55,667 bases of DNA from Trichocoleus desertorum ATA4-8-CV12 (GCA_019358975.1 JAHHIL010000034.1:1-55667); one strand, 5' to 3'. Shown: positions 1 to 8,554, numbered from the stretch's first letter. The notes: generated by a model from the sequence alone, not told the origin. Translations and numbers: made by a program.

Positions 1-53
1 TCCAGATACTGCCGTTCTATTTCAGTGAGACACACAACGTATTTCTTGGGCAT
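1..53 (-). CDS. partial transposase N-terminus (IS630-like), cut by window edge
   Basis: Reading the minus strand from the ATG at 53, the first residues are MPKKYVVCLTEIERQYL and the frame runs off the left edge of the window. This opening resembles the N-terminal helix-turn-helix part of IS630/helix-turn-helix transposases common in cyanobacteria, which often begin with a MPKKY...LT..ER pattern. Only 17 codons are visible, so the family call is an inference from a short stretch. The right end of the element would lie somewhere in 54 to about 460, but I could not define an inverted repeat. Confidence 0.45.
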   Translation of the reverse strand, partial: MPKKYVVCLTEIERQYL

Positions 54-462
54 TGCCTGGGTAACTCGATCAACTAGCTCTATCTTACCCCAGAAGCCTG
101 TCAAGCTTTTATTGACTGACCACTAGTTTGGCAGTGAACATTAATGCTCTACTAACAGTTGTTAGATTTATAACGTTTAGGGAATATTGAATCAGTAAGG
201 GACGCTAGGTTTTTTTAGGGCCGCTTCAGACCGTTTTAGATTGAAAATGAGCTGGTCGTAACGCTAACAGACTAAGCATTGTAAAGACCCGACAACCTCT
301 AGTTTCCCAACCCCTTAAAATTAGGAACGCAGTTTTGTTGAATATCAGCTTGCCGCATTGCTCTAGCCATTTTTGCGGGTCAGTCAGCTGATTGAGAGCG
401 CCAATTAAAACTTTTACGTTTGTTTTTGTTTCAGTCCACTTGCAGTTTGTCAAGAGCATCCT
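54..462. other. intergenic region, no gene seen
   Basis: About 410 bases between the transposase start and the first complete gene. Open frames here overlap the following gene on the opposite strand and look like shadows. It should contain the promoter of the downstream operon and possibly the end of the insertion element, but no convincing -35/-10 pair or terminal repeat was recognised. Confidence 0.5.
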
Positions 463-1146
463 ATGGTGATCGCAGCTAACAGCTCCCAAGCCCTTAAAAG
501 CAAAATTGCTAAGAAGCATAACCACTACGGCTTCAAAGATTTCTTTCAGTTCGATCCCGATCGCGGCACGATTGTCGATTGGAACGGGAGCCAAAACCTC
601 TTGACCAGTGAAGACTTTATCATTGGCCTGGTGGAAGGTCTTGAAGAAGAAGTCGGTGATGCTTCTGCCGCCATCATGTACACCATTGGTTGTGAGTGGG
701 GCCAGAAAGATTCTTTCTTCTTTGAAAAATGGTTTGAGAAAGAGTTTGAACGCAATATGCGCCAGACTAACCTGCTGTTTCTTCTAGAAACTTGGTGGTG
801 GCCGTTCACCTCTCAAGGCTGGGGTCGCTGGGAAGTAGACTTGGGCGATCGCAAACAGGGATTCATGTTCATCAACCTGTTTGACTCAGCCGTGGCTCGT
901 TCCTTAGGAGACGTGGGTAAGCCAGTTTGCTACTTGTACGCAGGCTTATTTGCAGGCTTCTTTACAGAAATGGTGAAAAAGCAACTGAGCTGCATCGAAA
1001 TTCAGTGTTACTCAATGGGCGAAACCTACTGCAAGTTCCTGTTGGGCGGGCAAGATCGAATTGATGCCGCTGCCTTCTGGCTCAATGAAGGCGCGACCGC
1101 ACGAGATATTGAGAAGCGTCTACGTTTGGGAGATAGATTGGGATGA
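463..1146 (+). CDS. V4R-domain protein (Slr0144-like)
   Basis: A 227-residue soluble protein. The C-terminal two thirds carries the features of a V4R (4-vinyl reductase) domain: a WGRWEVDL stretch, a long hydrophobic segment ending in YAGLFAGFF, and the cysteine-bearing IQCYSMGETYCKFLLGG block near the end. V4R domains bind small hydrophobic or tetrapyrrole-like ligands. The gene is first in a five-gene same-strand unit and overlaps the next gene by four bases (ATGA). Gene order matches Synechocystis slr0144-slr0147 plus slr0152, an operon linked to photosystem II assembly or repair. That role is known for the operon and inferred here. The ATG at 463 follows a weak ribosome site. Confidence 0.8.
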   Translation: MVIAANSSQALKSKIAKKHNHYGFKDFFQFDPDRGTIVDWNGSQNLLTSEDFIIGLVEGLEEEVGDASAAIMYTIGCEWGQKDSFFFEKWFEKEFERNMRQTNLLFLLETWWWPFTSQGWGRWEVDLGDRKQGFMFINLFDSAVARSLGDVGKPVCYLYAGLFAGFFTEMVKKQLSCIEIQCYSMGETYCKFLLGGQDRIDAAAFWLNEGATARDIEKRLRLGDRLG

Positions 1147-1463
1147 CTGCCATAACTGCTGCTCCACCCAATGGTACTAAACCTGAAGCGCAAGCTCAGA
1201 GATGGTTGCAGTCATCAGTTCAAACTTTTTTCACAGGTTTTAATTGGGAAGATCACTCACCTGAAGTGCAGGAACTGAAACTTCAGGCTCTACAGGGAAG
1301 CAACACGCCTTTGAGCCTGACTCTCAGTGTGAGCCAATTCTTTGGGGCCATCAATTGGGAAGGTGTGGCGGCAGCAGCTCCTGTAGCGGTTCCAGCTTCC
1401 ACGTCGCAACCTGTATCGGTGGCAAACGATTTGACCCTAGATGACTTCTCTAGCCTTTTCTAG
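1143..1463 (+). CDS. small protein of the V4R/PSII-assembly operon (Slr0145-like)
   Basis: A 106-residue protein with no enzymatic motif. It contains two related segments, FFTGFNWEDHSPE near residue 30 and FFGAINWEGVAAA near residue 70, each an aromatic FF-G-NWE motif, followed by an alanine/valine-rich linker and an acidic tail (LTLDDFSSLF). Its start overlaps the stop of the upstream V4R gene by four bases, so the two are translationally coupled. Position and size fit Slr0145 of Synechocystis. Function is unknown. The repeated NWE motif suggests docking to a partner. Confidence 0.72.
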   Translation: MTAITAAPPNGTKPEAQAQRWLQSSVQTFFTGFNWEDHSPEVQELKLQALQGSNTPLSLTLSVSQFFGAINWEGVAAAAPVAVPASTSQPVSVANDLTLDDFSSLF

Positions 1464-1551
1464 CTTGCTGCTGTTAGCTTAGCTTGTCACTCCTATTTCG
1501 CCTTTTTGTTAGCGCCCTTTCGCAACTTCTCTCTAAACCTGGCCTGTAACT

Positions 1552-2022
1552 ATGCACCAACAAATTGAATCGCTTTTCGATGAGGCTGAGAGTCGTTACT
1601 TAAAACCTGAAGAACTCGGTGTCTTAAGCCAGTATGTGGACTCTTTGCCACAACGACTAGAAACCTATCGGCAATTGCGAGATCAGGAATTGGACTTAAT
1701 GCAACAGGTGGCGAATCAGTTGCAGGCAGCTATGCCGCAAGAAAGTACAGAGACTCTAGAGCGGAGCATCAAGCATGCCTTGTTAATGCTGCGTTACTGC
1801 GCCATGTCGATGCTGCTCAATGATAATTCTTTTGTGCAGCATCGCCTGTTGAGCTGGCTGACTCGCACTGTCCAAACCTATAATACGCAGACGGTTGACA
1901 TGGCGCTGTATCGGCTCCTCAATCAGCGTTTAAGCCAAGTCCTCAGTCCCCAGCAGTTGAGCTTGCTGAAACCACCCCTCGTGTTGGCTCAAAGTACGCT
2001 ACTGAACCAAGTTAAAGCTTAA
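1552..2022 (+). CDS. conserved helical protein of the V4R operon (Slr0146-like)
   Basis: A 156-residue, leucine- and glutamine-rich protein predicted to be almost entirely alpha-helical, without membrane segments or a signal peptide. It lies 88 bases after the second gene of the unit and 91 bases before the second V4R gene. Order and size match Slr0146 of Synechocystis. No catalytic motif is visible. A scaffold or assembly-factor role in the photosystem II operon is an inference from context only. Confidence 0.7.
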   Translation: MHQQIESLFDEAESRYLKPEELGVLSQYVDSLPQRLETYRQLRDQELDLMQQVANQLQAAMPQESTETLERSIKHALLMLRYCAMSMLLNDNSFVQHRLLSWLTRTVQTYNTQTVDMALYRLLNQRLSQVLSPQQLSLLKPPLVLAQSTLLNQVKA

Positions 2023-2113
2023 AGTTACGAGATAGGCCGAAGCGATCGCGATTTTCTCCAACTTTCACAAGCTTCTAACCATTAGTCACTGAATTATCCT
2101 TAGAGCAGTTTTT

Positions 2114-2770
2114 ATGATTTCTGTTGCTGATCTACTGATTGATAATCGTATTCCTGGCAATTATTTTGCGACTGATGCCTATGTTCAGGGTGACCTGGAA
2201 TTGGGTCTGCTAGAAAATCGGCGGGGCGATCGCTTATTGGCCTTGCCTGAAACTCTGATTCAAGGCATTTATGCGGGTCTAGACAAAGAAACAGGTCAAG
2301 CCACTCGCTTAGTTCTGATGAACTGTGGCCGCTGGTGGGGTAAAAACTTTTATGCTCGCTTTTGTGAAGAGCTAAACGACTATTACGGCACTGCACTAGC
2401 AGACATGGCAATGGTCGAGTTTTTGCAATCTCTACAACAATGTTGGCTAACTCACGGTTGGGGCAAAATTGACTTGGATCAATCTCACCAAAACCGAGGA
2501 TTTTTGGTAGTAGAGATCGTGAATTCGCCCTTTGCCCAGCACGCGCCAAAACTCAATCGCCCAGTCTGCTTTTTAGAAGCTGGAATTCTCAGCTCCTTCT
2601 TTAGCCAACTCACCAATAAAGAGCTTTACTGTGTGCAAACAACCTGCGAATCAATGGGTGCCGATCGCAATCGCTTTCTCCTGGGTTTAGCCAAACGACT
2701 GGAACCTGTAGAAGTTATGGTAGAGAATCAGGTAGACCACGAAACAATCATGCAAAAACTTTGCGCCTAA
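2114..2770 (+). CDS. second V4R-domain protein (Slr0147-like)
   Basis: A 218-residue paralogue of the protein at 463: the same order of motifs is present (NCGRWWGKNF, LTHGWGKIDLD, VCFLEAGILSSFF, YCVQTTCESMGADRNRFLLG). The C-terminal V4R domain again has a cysteine-containing ligand-pocket segment. Two V4R proteins in one operon is also the arrangement in Synechocystis (Slr0144 and Slr0147). They may form a heterodimer binding a pigment-like ligand, which is inference. It ends 14 bases before the kinase gene. Confidence 0.8.
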   Translation: MISVADLLIDNRIPGNYFATDAYVQGDLELGLLENRRGDRLLALPETLIQGIYAGLDKETGQATRLVLMNCGRWWGKNFYARFCEELNDYYGTALADMAMVEFLQSLQQCWLTHGWGKIDLDQSHQNRGFLVVEIVNSPFAQHAPKLNRPVCFLEAGILSSFFSQLTNKELYCVQTTCESMGADRNRFLLGLAKRLEPVEVMVENQVDHETIMQKLCA

Positions 2771-2784
2771 CCTTGGCTTAACTT

Positions 2785-4776
2785 GTGTCAAATCGGTTAG
2801 TTCGTCCTGATCCGCTGGCCTCCCAACCACTGAAACGCTCTAAGTATCGGTTACTCGGACTTGTGGGTCAGGGGCAATTTGGTCGTGTTTTTTGTGCGAG
2901 TCATCGTAAAACTGGCCGTCTAGTTGCACTCAAAGAATTAGATCATCAGCGCTTTCCCACTCATAAATTCCTCCGGGAATTGCGCTTTTTGCTGAGCTTG
3001 CAGCATGCCAATATCGTGACCTGTCACGCCCTAGAGCATGGGCGCAGAAGTCGCTATTTGGTCATGGACTACTATGAGGGGGGCACGCTACGCAACCTGA
3101 TGGAGGGTTCAGCGTGTATCACATTGGCTCAAGGCTTGAAGTTGGTGCTAGATATCCTGGCAGGCTTAGCTCATGCCCATCAGCGCAGCATTGTGCATTG
3201 TGACATCAAGCCAGAAAACGTTTTACTGAATACTCAATCTAGTGGTTGGACGGCGCGGATCTCAGATTTTGGCATTGCTCGCTTAAGTCAAGAGCTAGGC
3301 CCGGAGGCGGGTAATACAGGTTCACCTGCCTATATGGCCCCCGAACGCTTTTATGGTCAGTACTTCCCTTCTTCTGACCTCTACGCTGTGGGCATCTTGT
3401 TCTTTGAGTTGCTCCTCGGTTATCGGCCCTTTTCGGGTTCGCCGGCGGAGTTAATGTCGGCTCACCTCAATTCACCTGTCACCATTCCAGAGATCGTCCC
3501 AGCCGAAATTAGTCAACTCCTGCTGAGTGCACTACAAAAACTGCCAGCCCGTCGCTTTCAATCGGCTGCGGAAATGTTAAGTGCGACCCAAACTGCGGTG
3601 GCAGGATTGAGTTCCCGGTTGCTAGAGTCGGTACGATTGCCCCTGCGGCCAGTTCCAGAAGCCTTAGTGCCTCCCTGCGCCTTTCATAGCTTAGAGCAAG
3701 AGCCTTTAATTGCCCCGATGTCTGATATATCCGTGATTGCTTCAGAAGCGGGTCAGTGGCTCTATCGCAGCACTTCTAGCGCCTGTAATGGGGAGATTAT
3801 TACAGATCAGCTGATTTCTACGACTACTTCACCTCTCTCCGTTCAGAAGCAACTGGTAGGTGCAGTAGCTATAACAGAAGCCATTCAAGCTTTGGTGGCA
3901 CGTCCTCAAGGTTGTTTTGCGATCGCCTCTCGTTCGATTTATCTACTGCCATTAGAAAAATCAATTCCTGCAGCTAGCAGTGATGGACGGCTACTGACTC
4001 AATGTTTAGTACAGCTTGAGTCTGATTTTGTGGCGACTGTAGAACCGCAAAGCCATTGGCTGGCAACCGTGACTCGTCAGCCTGAAACAACCGCAAACAT
4101 TACAGTCTGGCATCGTCGGCTGAGCCAACAAGAACCAGAATTTGCGCCTCAAGCAACCATTGAGTATCCAACCGCTGGTCCTTGCCTCATCCTAGCTTTG
4201 GACTCCAGACATATCGCAGCTATTTCCACTTGGGGCAATAATTCTACGGATAGCATGGCGGCTGGAGTGCTTTCTAGTAGTACTAAGCTGTTGAGTGATA
4301 GTTTTCCAGATGGGTTGAGCACTGGCACCTTGATTGCAGGCTTTACCCGGCGAGGCCAAAGCTTAGGCTCTTGGTTGCTGCCTCTCGCGGTTGATTCAGT
4401 GGTTCTCAGTGCGATTCCCTACCGCATCTTGGGGAAAGAGGCAGGTTGCACTCACTCAATGGTGCTAATTGATCTAAAGCCGCTGCGAGTGCGCCGCATC
4501 AGGGTGAGTATAGAGCCAGCCTTCTTTACTGCTACGCCCTGGGGTTATATTTTGGCCGATCAGCAAGGGCAACTCGTTTTGTTAGATGAGGTAGGGCAAC
4601 AAGTCGGTCAGATTGCCGCTCCCATTGCTAATTCCCTTCACTCACCCACTGTAGCGACGGCGATCGCTTCTTTTAATAACTTTGGAGTTCTCCTGGCTAC
4701 CTGGCAGCAAGCAACTCACCAAGGACATATTCACACCCTTGACTTGCGAGAATTTGACCTAGATATGATGTTTTAG
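2785..4776 (+). CDS. spkG: serine/threonine protein kinase, SpkG-like
   Basis: A 663-residue protein starting with GTG. Residues 20 to about 280 form a Hanks-type kinase: glycine loop GQGQFGRV (28-35), ATP-binding lysine K50 in VALKEL, catalytic HCDIKPENVL (D140), DFG at 161-163 and MAPERF. All catalytic residues are present, so it should be active. Residues 300-663 are a long non-kinase region with short beta-rich repeats and no transmembrane helix, possibly a propeller-like sensor domain. It closes the V4R unit with a 14-base gap, as SpkG (slr0152) closes the Synechocystis operon. In Synechocystis SpkG is reported to act on the ferredoxin encoded in the same operon. That ferredoxin gene is absent here, so the substrate must lie elsewhere. 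Confidence 0.82.
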   Translation: MSNRLVRPDPLASQPLKRSKYRLLGLVGQGQFGRVFCASHRKTGRLVALKELDHQRFPTHKFLRELRFLLSLQHANIVTCHALEHGRRSRYLVMDYYEGGTLRNLMEGSACITLAQGLKLVLDILAGLAHAHQRSIVHCDIKPENVLLNTQSSGWTARISDFGIARLSQELGPEAGNTGSPAYMAPERFYGQYFPSSDLYAVGILFFELLLGYRPFSGSPAELMSAHLNSPVTIPEIVPAEISQLLLSALQKLPARRFQSAAEMLSATQTAVAGLSSRLLESVRLPLRPVPEALVPPCAFHSLEQEPLIAPMSDISVIASEAGQWLYRSTSSACNGEIITDQLISTTTSPLSVQKQLVGAVAITEAIQALVARPQGCFAIASRSIYLLPLEKSIPAASSDGRLLTQCLVQLESDFVATVEPQSHWLATVTRQPETTANITVWHRRLSQQEPEFAPQATIEYPTAGPCLILALDSRHIAAISTWGNNSTDSMAAGVLSSSTKLLSDSFPDGLSTGTLIAGFTRRGQSLGSWLLPLAVDSVVLSAIPYRILGKEAGCTHSMVLIDLKPLRVRRIRVSIEPAFFTATPWGYILADQQGQLVLLDEVGQQVGQIAAPIANSLHSPTVATAIASFNNFGVLLATWQQATHQGHIHTLDLREFDLDMMF

Positions 4777-4870
4777 AGTACAGGGCTTGAGGGTGAGGTC
4801 GTTGGCAAAAAACGATAGTCTATAACCTGGTACGTTTAGATTTGCTCTCTAACTCTTCTCTAACTCTAGA

Positions 4871-5584
4871 ATGTCTTACGATTGGTTGACTCCTAGCCAC
4901 TGGATTATGCTGGGGCTGCTCTTGGGATTTGCGATCGCTCACAGCGGTCTAGCAGCACTGCGATCCCGTGGTGAGAAATTGATTGGCCCTCGCCTCTATC
5001 GAATTTTATTTGCGCTCGTGAGTTTGCCCTTAGCCTCAGTGCTGATTATTTACTTCTTCAATCATCGCTACGACGGTTTCCAGCTTTGGCAAGCACAGGG
5101 CATCCCTGGAGTTAAGGAAACGGTCTGGATTCTCTCCGCAATTTCCTTTTTGTTTCTCTATCCAGCCACATTTAACTTGTTAGAAGTTGCGGCTATTCAG
5201 AAACCTCAAGTCCATCTGTTTGAAAGCGGGATCATTCGAATTACCCGTCACCCCCAGATGGTCGGCCAGTTGATTTGGTGTATCGCTCACACGCTTTGGC
5301 TAGGCACTACCTTTACACTGCTGACCTCGGTTGGGCTGATGGCACATCATCTTTTTGCCGTATGGCATGGCGATCGCCGCTTACAAGCTCGATATGGCGA
5401 ATCTTTTGAAACCCTAAAATCGCGCACTTCTATTATTCCGTTTTTGGCTGTCTGGCGAGGCGACCAAACCCTTAACTGGCAGGAGTTTGCTCGTCCTGCT
5501 TACATAGGAGTGGCTGGATTTGTTTTAATTTTTTGGTGGGCACATCCACTTTTAATGCGTGCGACAGGGAGCGTAGGCTGGTAG
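4871..5584 (+). CDS. z-iso: 15-cis-zeta-carotene isomerase (NnrU family)
   Basis: A 237-residue membrane protein with about six hydrophobic helices. It carries the NnrU/Z-ISO signature: AHSG in helix 1, then RITRHPQMVGQLIWCIAHTL, HHLFAVWHGDRRLQARYGE and SRTSIIPF. These blocks are nearly those of plant Z-ISO, which uses a heme b held by histidines to isomerise the 15-cis bond of zeta-carotene on the way to lycopene. The conserved histidines are all present. A general NnrU protein is the alternative, but the GDRRL...YGE..E.LK.RTS.IPF block favours Z-ISO. It would act in the thylakoid or plasma membrane. Its stop codon touches the hairpin that covers the start of the next gene, trxC. Confidence 0.83.
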   Translation: MSYDWLTPSHWIMLGLLLGFAIAHSGLAALRSRGEKLIGPRLYRILFALVSLPLASVLIIYFFNHRYDGFQLWQAQGIPGVKETVWILSAISFLFLYPATFNLLEVAAIQKPQVHLFESGIIRITRHPQMVGQLIWCIAHTLWLGTTFTLLTSVGLMAHHLFAVWHGDRRLQARYGESFETLKSRTSIIPFLAVWRGDQTLNWQEFARPAYIGVAGFVLIFWWAHPLLMRATGSVGW

Positions 5585-5629
5585 CATGATCCCAAATAAG
5601 ATCAAATAACAAACCCTGAGGGATCATGC
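5584..5629 (+). promoter_or_regulatory. perfect 10-bp inverted repeat enclosing the trxC ribosome site and start codon
   Basis: GCATGATCCC at 5584-5593 is exactly complementary to GGGATCATGC at 5620-5629, with 26 bases between. The right arm contains the end of the Shine-Dalgarno-like GAGGG and the ATG start (5626) of trxC. The left arm begins on the last base of the upstream stop codon. In RNA this would hide the start of trxC unless a ribosome finishing the upstream gene opens it. As DNA it could instead be an operator. Confidence 0.6.
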
Positions 5630-5985
5630 AATTGTCTGTGAATGAGCGGACTTTTAAACAAGAGGTTTTAGAATCTCCAACTCCCGTTTTAGTAAATTTT
5701 GGGGCTCCCTGGTGTGGTCTCTGCCGCATGATTAATCCCTTGCTCAGCCGCTTCCAAACTGAGTGGGGTGAGCAAGTCAAGCTGGTGGGTGTAAATGCAG
5801 ACGAAAGTCTAAAACTCGCTAGCACTTACCGACTCACCACCCTACCCACCTTGCTGTGGATTGAAGGCGGCAAAGTCCTCCATCGGATCGATAGTTTTCA
5901 TGGACGGGATGATCTGCGAATTGCTTTAGAGAAAATTGCGACCAGTCGGACGCTTTCTGCTAGAAAACTGCCAACTTCTTCATAA
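5626..5985 (+). CDS. trxC: thioredoxin, TrxC type with WCGLC active site
   Basis: A 119-residue thioredoxin-fold protein. The active site is WCGLC (C30 and C33) in place of the usual WCGPC, and the cis-proline loop reads TTLPTLLWI. Cyanobacterial TrxC proteins have this unusual site and a function that is poorly defined. Replacing proline by leucine is expected to change redox potential and partner choice. It lies 41 bases after the isomerase gene on the same strand, with an inverted repeat over its start, so the two may be translationally linked. Soluble, no signal peptide. Confidence 0.85.
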   Translation: MQLSVNERTFKQEVLESPTPVLVNFGAPWCGLCRMINPLLSRFQTEWGEQVKLVGVNADESLKLASTYRLTTLPTLLWIEGGKVLHRIDSFHGRDDLRIALEKIATSRTLSARKLPTSS

Positions 5986-6050
5986 GAACAAATTTTTGAG
6001 ACAGCTTTCGTTTGCACTGCCTACCCTTGGCAAACTCTTAACAAAGTAGA

Positions 6051-6163
6051 TATAGCAACCCTAAATGGATTGGGAACAGGGGGTGGAGGCTTTGCCCCCA
6101 CGCAAGGGTTTTACTCCTGCACCCCATTCAAGAATCAAAAAGGACTGCTATATATAGCAACCC
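6051..6163. repeat. short MITE-like element with imperfect terminal inverted repeats
   Basis: TATAGCAACCCT at 6051-6062 and AGGACTGCTATA at 6141-6152 form 12-bp imperfect terminal inverted repeats (10 of 12 paired). The left-end sequence TATAGCAACCC occurs again in direct orientation at 6153-6163. The interior is GC-rich and non-coding. Similar TATAGCA-ended elements are widespread in cyanobacterial intergenic DNA. Not coding. It may be a decayed transposon derivative. Confidence 0.45.
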
Positions 6164-6265
6164 AACGACTCGGCTTAATTATTTTTTCAAACTAAATTTT
6201 GGCACCAAACTCCATTCGACATGCTTGAATTGGAGAAATTTATGGTGAGATAAAAACTGGGAATA

Positions 6266-6404
6266 CTGACATACATCTTGACTGTTTCGCCTTTGAGACC
6301 GTAGATGGAAGCGGAACCCTCTACTGTTGATTCCTCGCGAAGCCCTGCTTCAAGCTAAAGACGTTGATTTCTACTTGACAGTCTCCGTCGCAAGTGTATG
6401 CCAG
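6266..6404. repeat. imperfect inverted repeat upstream of ndhF1
   Basis: The segment starting CTGACATACATCTTGAC at 6266 is imperfectly complementary to the segment ending GCAAGTGTATGCCAG at 6404. About 120 bases separate the arms. No open frame of note lies inside. It sits 58 bases before the ndhF1 start, so it could be part of the 5' leader, an operator, or a remnant mobile element. I saw nothing else in the 5986-6461 spacer. Confidence 0.35.
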
Positions 6405-6461
6405 AATGTTAAGGGCTTTGCCAACATAGAGTAGGTAGAAAAACTAAAGTAGGCGCGAGTG

Positions 6462-8546
6462 ATGGAACCGATATATCAGTATGCCTGGCTGATTCCAGTG
6501 CTACCACTGCTAGGCGCGATGATAGTGGGCCTAGGGCTAATCTCCTTTAGCCAAACTACAGCTCACCTACGACGAGTGAGTGCAATTTTCATCGTGTCGC
6601 TGATTGGAGCAGCAATGGTGCTCTCCTTTGCGTTGCTGTGGAGTCAGCTACAAGGACATGAAACTTATACCCAAATGATTGATTGGGCCGCAGCTGGTAA
6701 TTTCCAGCTGGCGATGGGTTACACCATCGACCACTTAACGTCACTAATGCTGGTCATTGTGACAACGGTTGCCTTTTTAGTCATGATTTACACCGACGGC
6801 TACATGGCCCATGACCCAGGATATGTGCGCTTCTACGCCTACCTGAGTTTGTTCAGCTCCTCTATGTTGGGTCTGGTCATTAGCCCGAACTTAGTGCAGG
6901 TCTACATCTTCTGGGAACTGGTGGGGATGTGCTCCTACCTGCTCATTGGTTTCTGGTTTGACCGTAAGGCTGCCGCTGATGCTTGCCAAAAAGCCTTTGT
7001 CACGAACCGAGTTGGTGACTTTGGTTTGCTGTTGGGGATTTTAGGGCTATTTTGGGCTACCAATAGCTTTGAGTTCGATGTGATTGGCGATCGCCTGCAA
7101 GAACTCACCGCTTCTGGATCTTTGAGTGCAGGTCTCGCTGCCTTATTTGCGGTTTTAGTGTTCTTAGGCCCAGTTGCCAAATCGGCTCAATTCCCGCTGC
7201 ATGTCTGGCTACCCGATGCTATGGAAGGCCCGACTCCCATTTCCGCCCTGATTCACGCGGCAACGATGGTGGCGGCTGGGGTTTTCCTGATTGCACGGAT
7301 GTTTCCAGTGTTCGAAGGTATTCCCTTGGTCATGGATGTGATTGCCTGGACGGGAGCCTTTACAGCCTTTCTAGGCGCAACGATCGCGATCACCCAAAAC
7401 GATATTAAAAAAGGCTTAGCCTACTCCACCATGTCCCAGTTGGGTTACATGGTGATGGCAATGGGGGCAGGTGCTTACACCGCAGGTCTCTTTCACCTGA
7501 TGACACACGCCTACTTTAAGGCGATGTTGTTCTTGGGTTCTGGCTCGGTGATTCATGGCATGGAAGGTGTGGTAGGCCACGATCCAGCTTATGCCCAGGA
7601 TATGCGGATGATGGGCGGTCTGCGAAAGTATATGCCAATCACGGGTTTAACTTTCCTGATCGGCACCTTGGCCATCTCTGGAATTCCACCTTTTGCGGGT
7701 TTCTGGTCTAAAGATGAGATTTTGGGAGCTGCCTTTGCGGCTAACCCTGCTTTGTGGGCTGTCGGCTGGCTAACTGCTGGGATCACTGCCTTCTACATGT
7801 TCCGCATGTACTTCTCTACCTTTGAAGGCCCATTTCGCGGTACAGATTCTGACATTCGCCAGCAGATCCGCATTGAAACGCTACAAGCTCGCGGTTTAGC
7901 GTTTGGCCCTGGCGCGATGAACCCTCAAGAGCTGACCTTAGGAGAAGCTGAGGATCATGAAGTGGATAGCGGGCACGATCATGAGCATAGTGCTTCTCCC
8001 CATGAGTCACCGTTCTCGATGACGCTACCGCTGTTGGTTTTGGCGGTGCCCTCCATGCTGATTGGCTTGGTCGGAACTCCCTTCAACAATTACTTTGAAG
8101 CGTTCATTCACCCACCCACAGAAGCGGCGCATGAGGTGATGGAGGCGGCGGAAGCTTTCAACTTAAATGAGTTTCTCGTATTGGCGGGCGGTTCCGTCGG
8201 TGTCTCCCTGATTGGGATCACGTTGGCCTCGCTGATGTATCTGCGACATCAAATCGACCCAGGCGCGATCGCGGCCAAAATTCCTTCCCTCTACCAACTC
8301 TCCAAAAACAAGTGGTACTTTGACGAAATCTACGACGCGGTCTTTATCCAAGGAAGTCGTCGTCTGGCTCGTCAAGTGTTAGAAGTAGACGTGCGGATTG
8401 TAGATGGAGTTGTGAACCTAGCTGGATTCGTTACCCTAATTACAGGCGAAGGTCTGAAATATTTAGAGAATGGTCGAGCGCAGTTCTACGCCTTGATTGT
8501 ATTCGGGGCAGTGCTGGGCTTGGTAATTCTCTCTGGCATTACCTAA
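6462..8546 (+). CDS. ndhF1: NAD(P)H-quinone oxidoreductase subunit 5, NdhF1
   Basis: A 694-residue, very hydrophobic protein beginning MEPIYQYAWLIPVLP, the usual start of cyanobacterial NdhF1; a GTG directly before this ATG (6459) is a possible alternative. It has the antiporter-like core with conserved WELVGMCSYLLIGFW, HVWLPDAMEGPTPISALIHAATMVAAG-type blocks and a long lateral-helix C-terminus. A histidine/acid-rich loop (EDHEVDSGHDHEHSASPHE) lies near residue 500. NdhF1 is a proton-pumping subunit of thylakoid NDH-1L, used in respiration and cyclic electron flow. It is followed after 70 bases by ndhD1, its usual partner. Confidence 0.95.
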   Translation: MEPIYQYAWLIPVLPLLGAMIVGLGLISFSQTTAHLRRVSAIFIVSLIGAAMVLSFALLWSQLQGHETYTQMIDWAAAGNFQLAMGYTIDHLTSLMLVIVTTVAFLVMIYTDGYMAHDPGYVRFYAYLSLFSSSMLGLVISPNLVQVYIFWELVGMCSYLLIGFWFDRKAAADACQKAFVTNRVGDFGLLLGILGLFWATNSFEFDVIGDRLQELTASGSLSAGLAALFAVLVFLGPVAKSAQFPLHVWLPDAMEGPTPISALIHAATMVAAGVFLIARMFPVFEGIPLVMDVIAWTGAFTAFLGATIAITQNDIKKGLAYSTMSQLGYMVMAMGAGAYTAGLFHLMTHAYFKAMLFLGSGSVIHGMEGVVGHDPAYAQDMRMMGGLRKYMPITGLTFLIGTLAISGIPPFAGFWSKDEILGAAFAANPALWAVGWLTAGITAFYMFRMYFSTFEGPFRGTDSDIRQQIRIETLQARGLAFGPGAMNPQELTLGEAEDHEVDSGHDHEHSASPHESPFSMTLPLLVLAVPSMLIGLVGTPFNNYFEAFIHPPTEAAHEVMEAAEAFNLNEFLVLAGGSVGVSLIGITLASLMYLRHQIDPGAIAAKIPSLYQLSKNKWYFDEIYDAVFIQGSRRLARQVLEVDVRIVDGVVNLAGFVTLITGEGLKYLENGRAQFYALIVFGAVLGLVILSGIT

Positions 8547-8554
8547 AGCGACAG

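Noticed and set aside
226-594. Minus-strand open frame of 122 codons upstream of and overlapping the first V4R gene
   Set aside because: It overlaps a clear V4R gene on the other strand, has no ribosome site and no recognisable domain.
2112-2549. Minus-strand open frame opposite the second V4R gene
   Set aside because: Antisense shadow of a well-supported gene; composition typical of reversed coding sequence.
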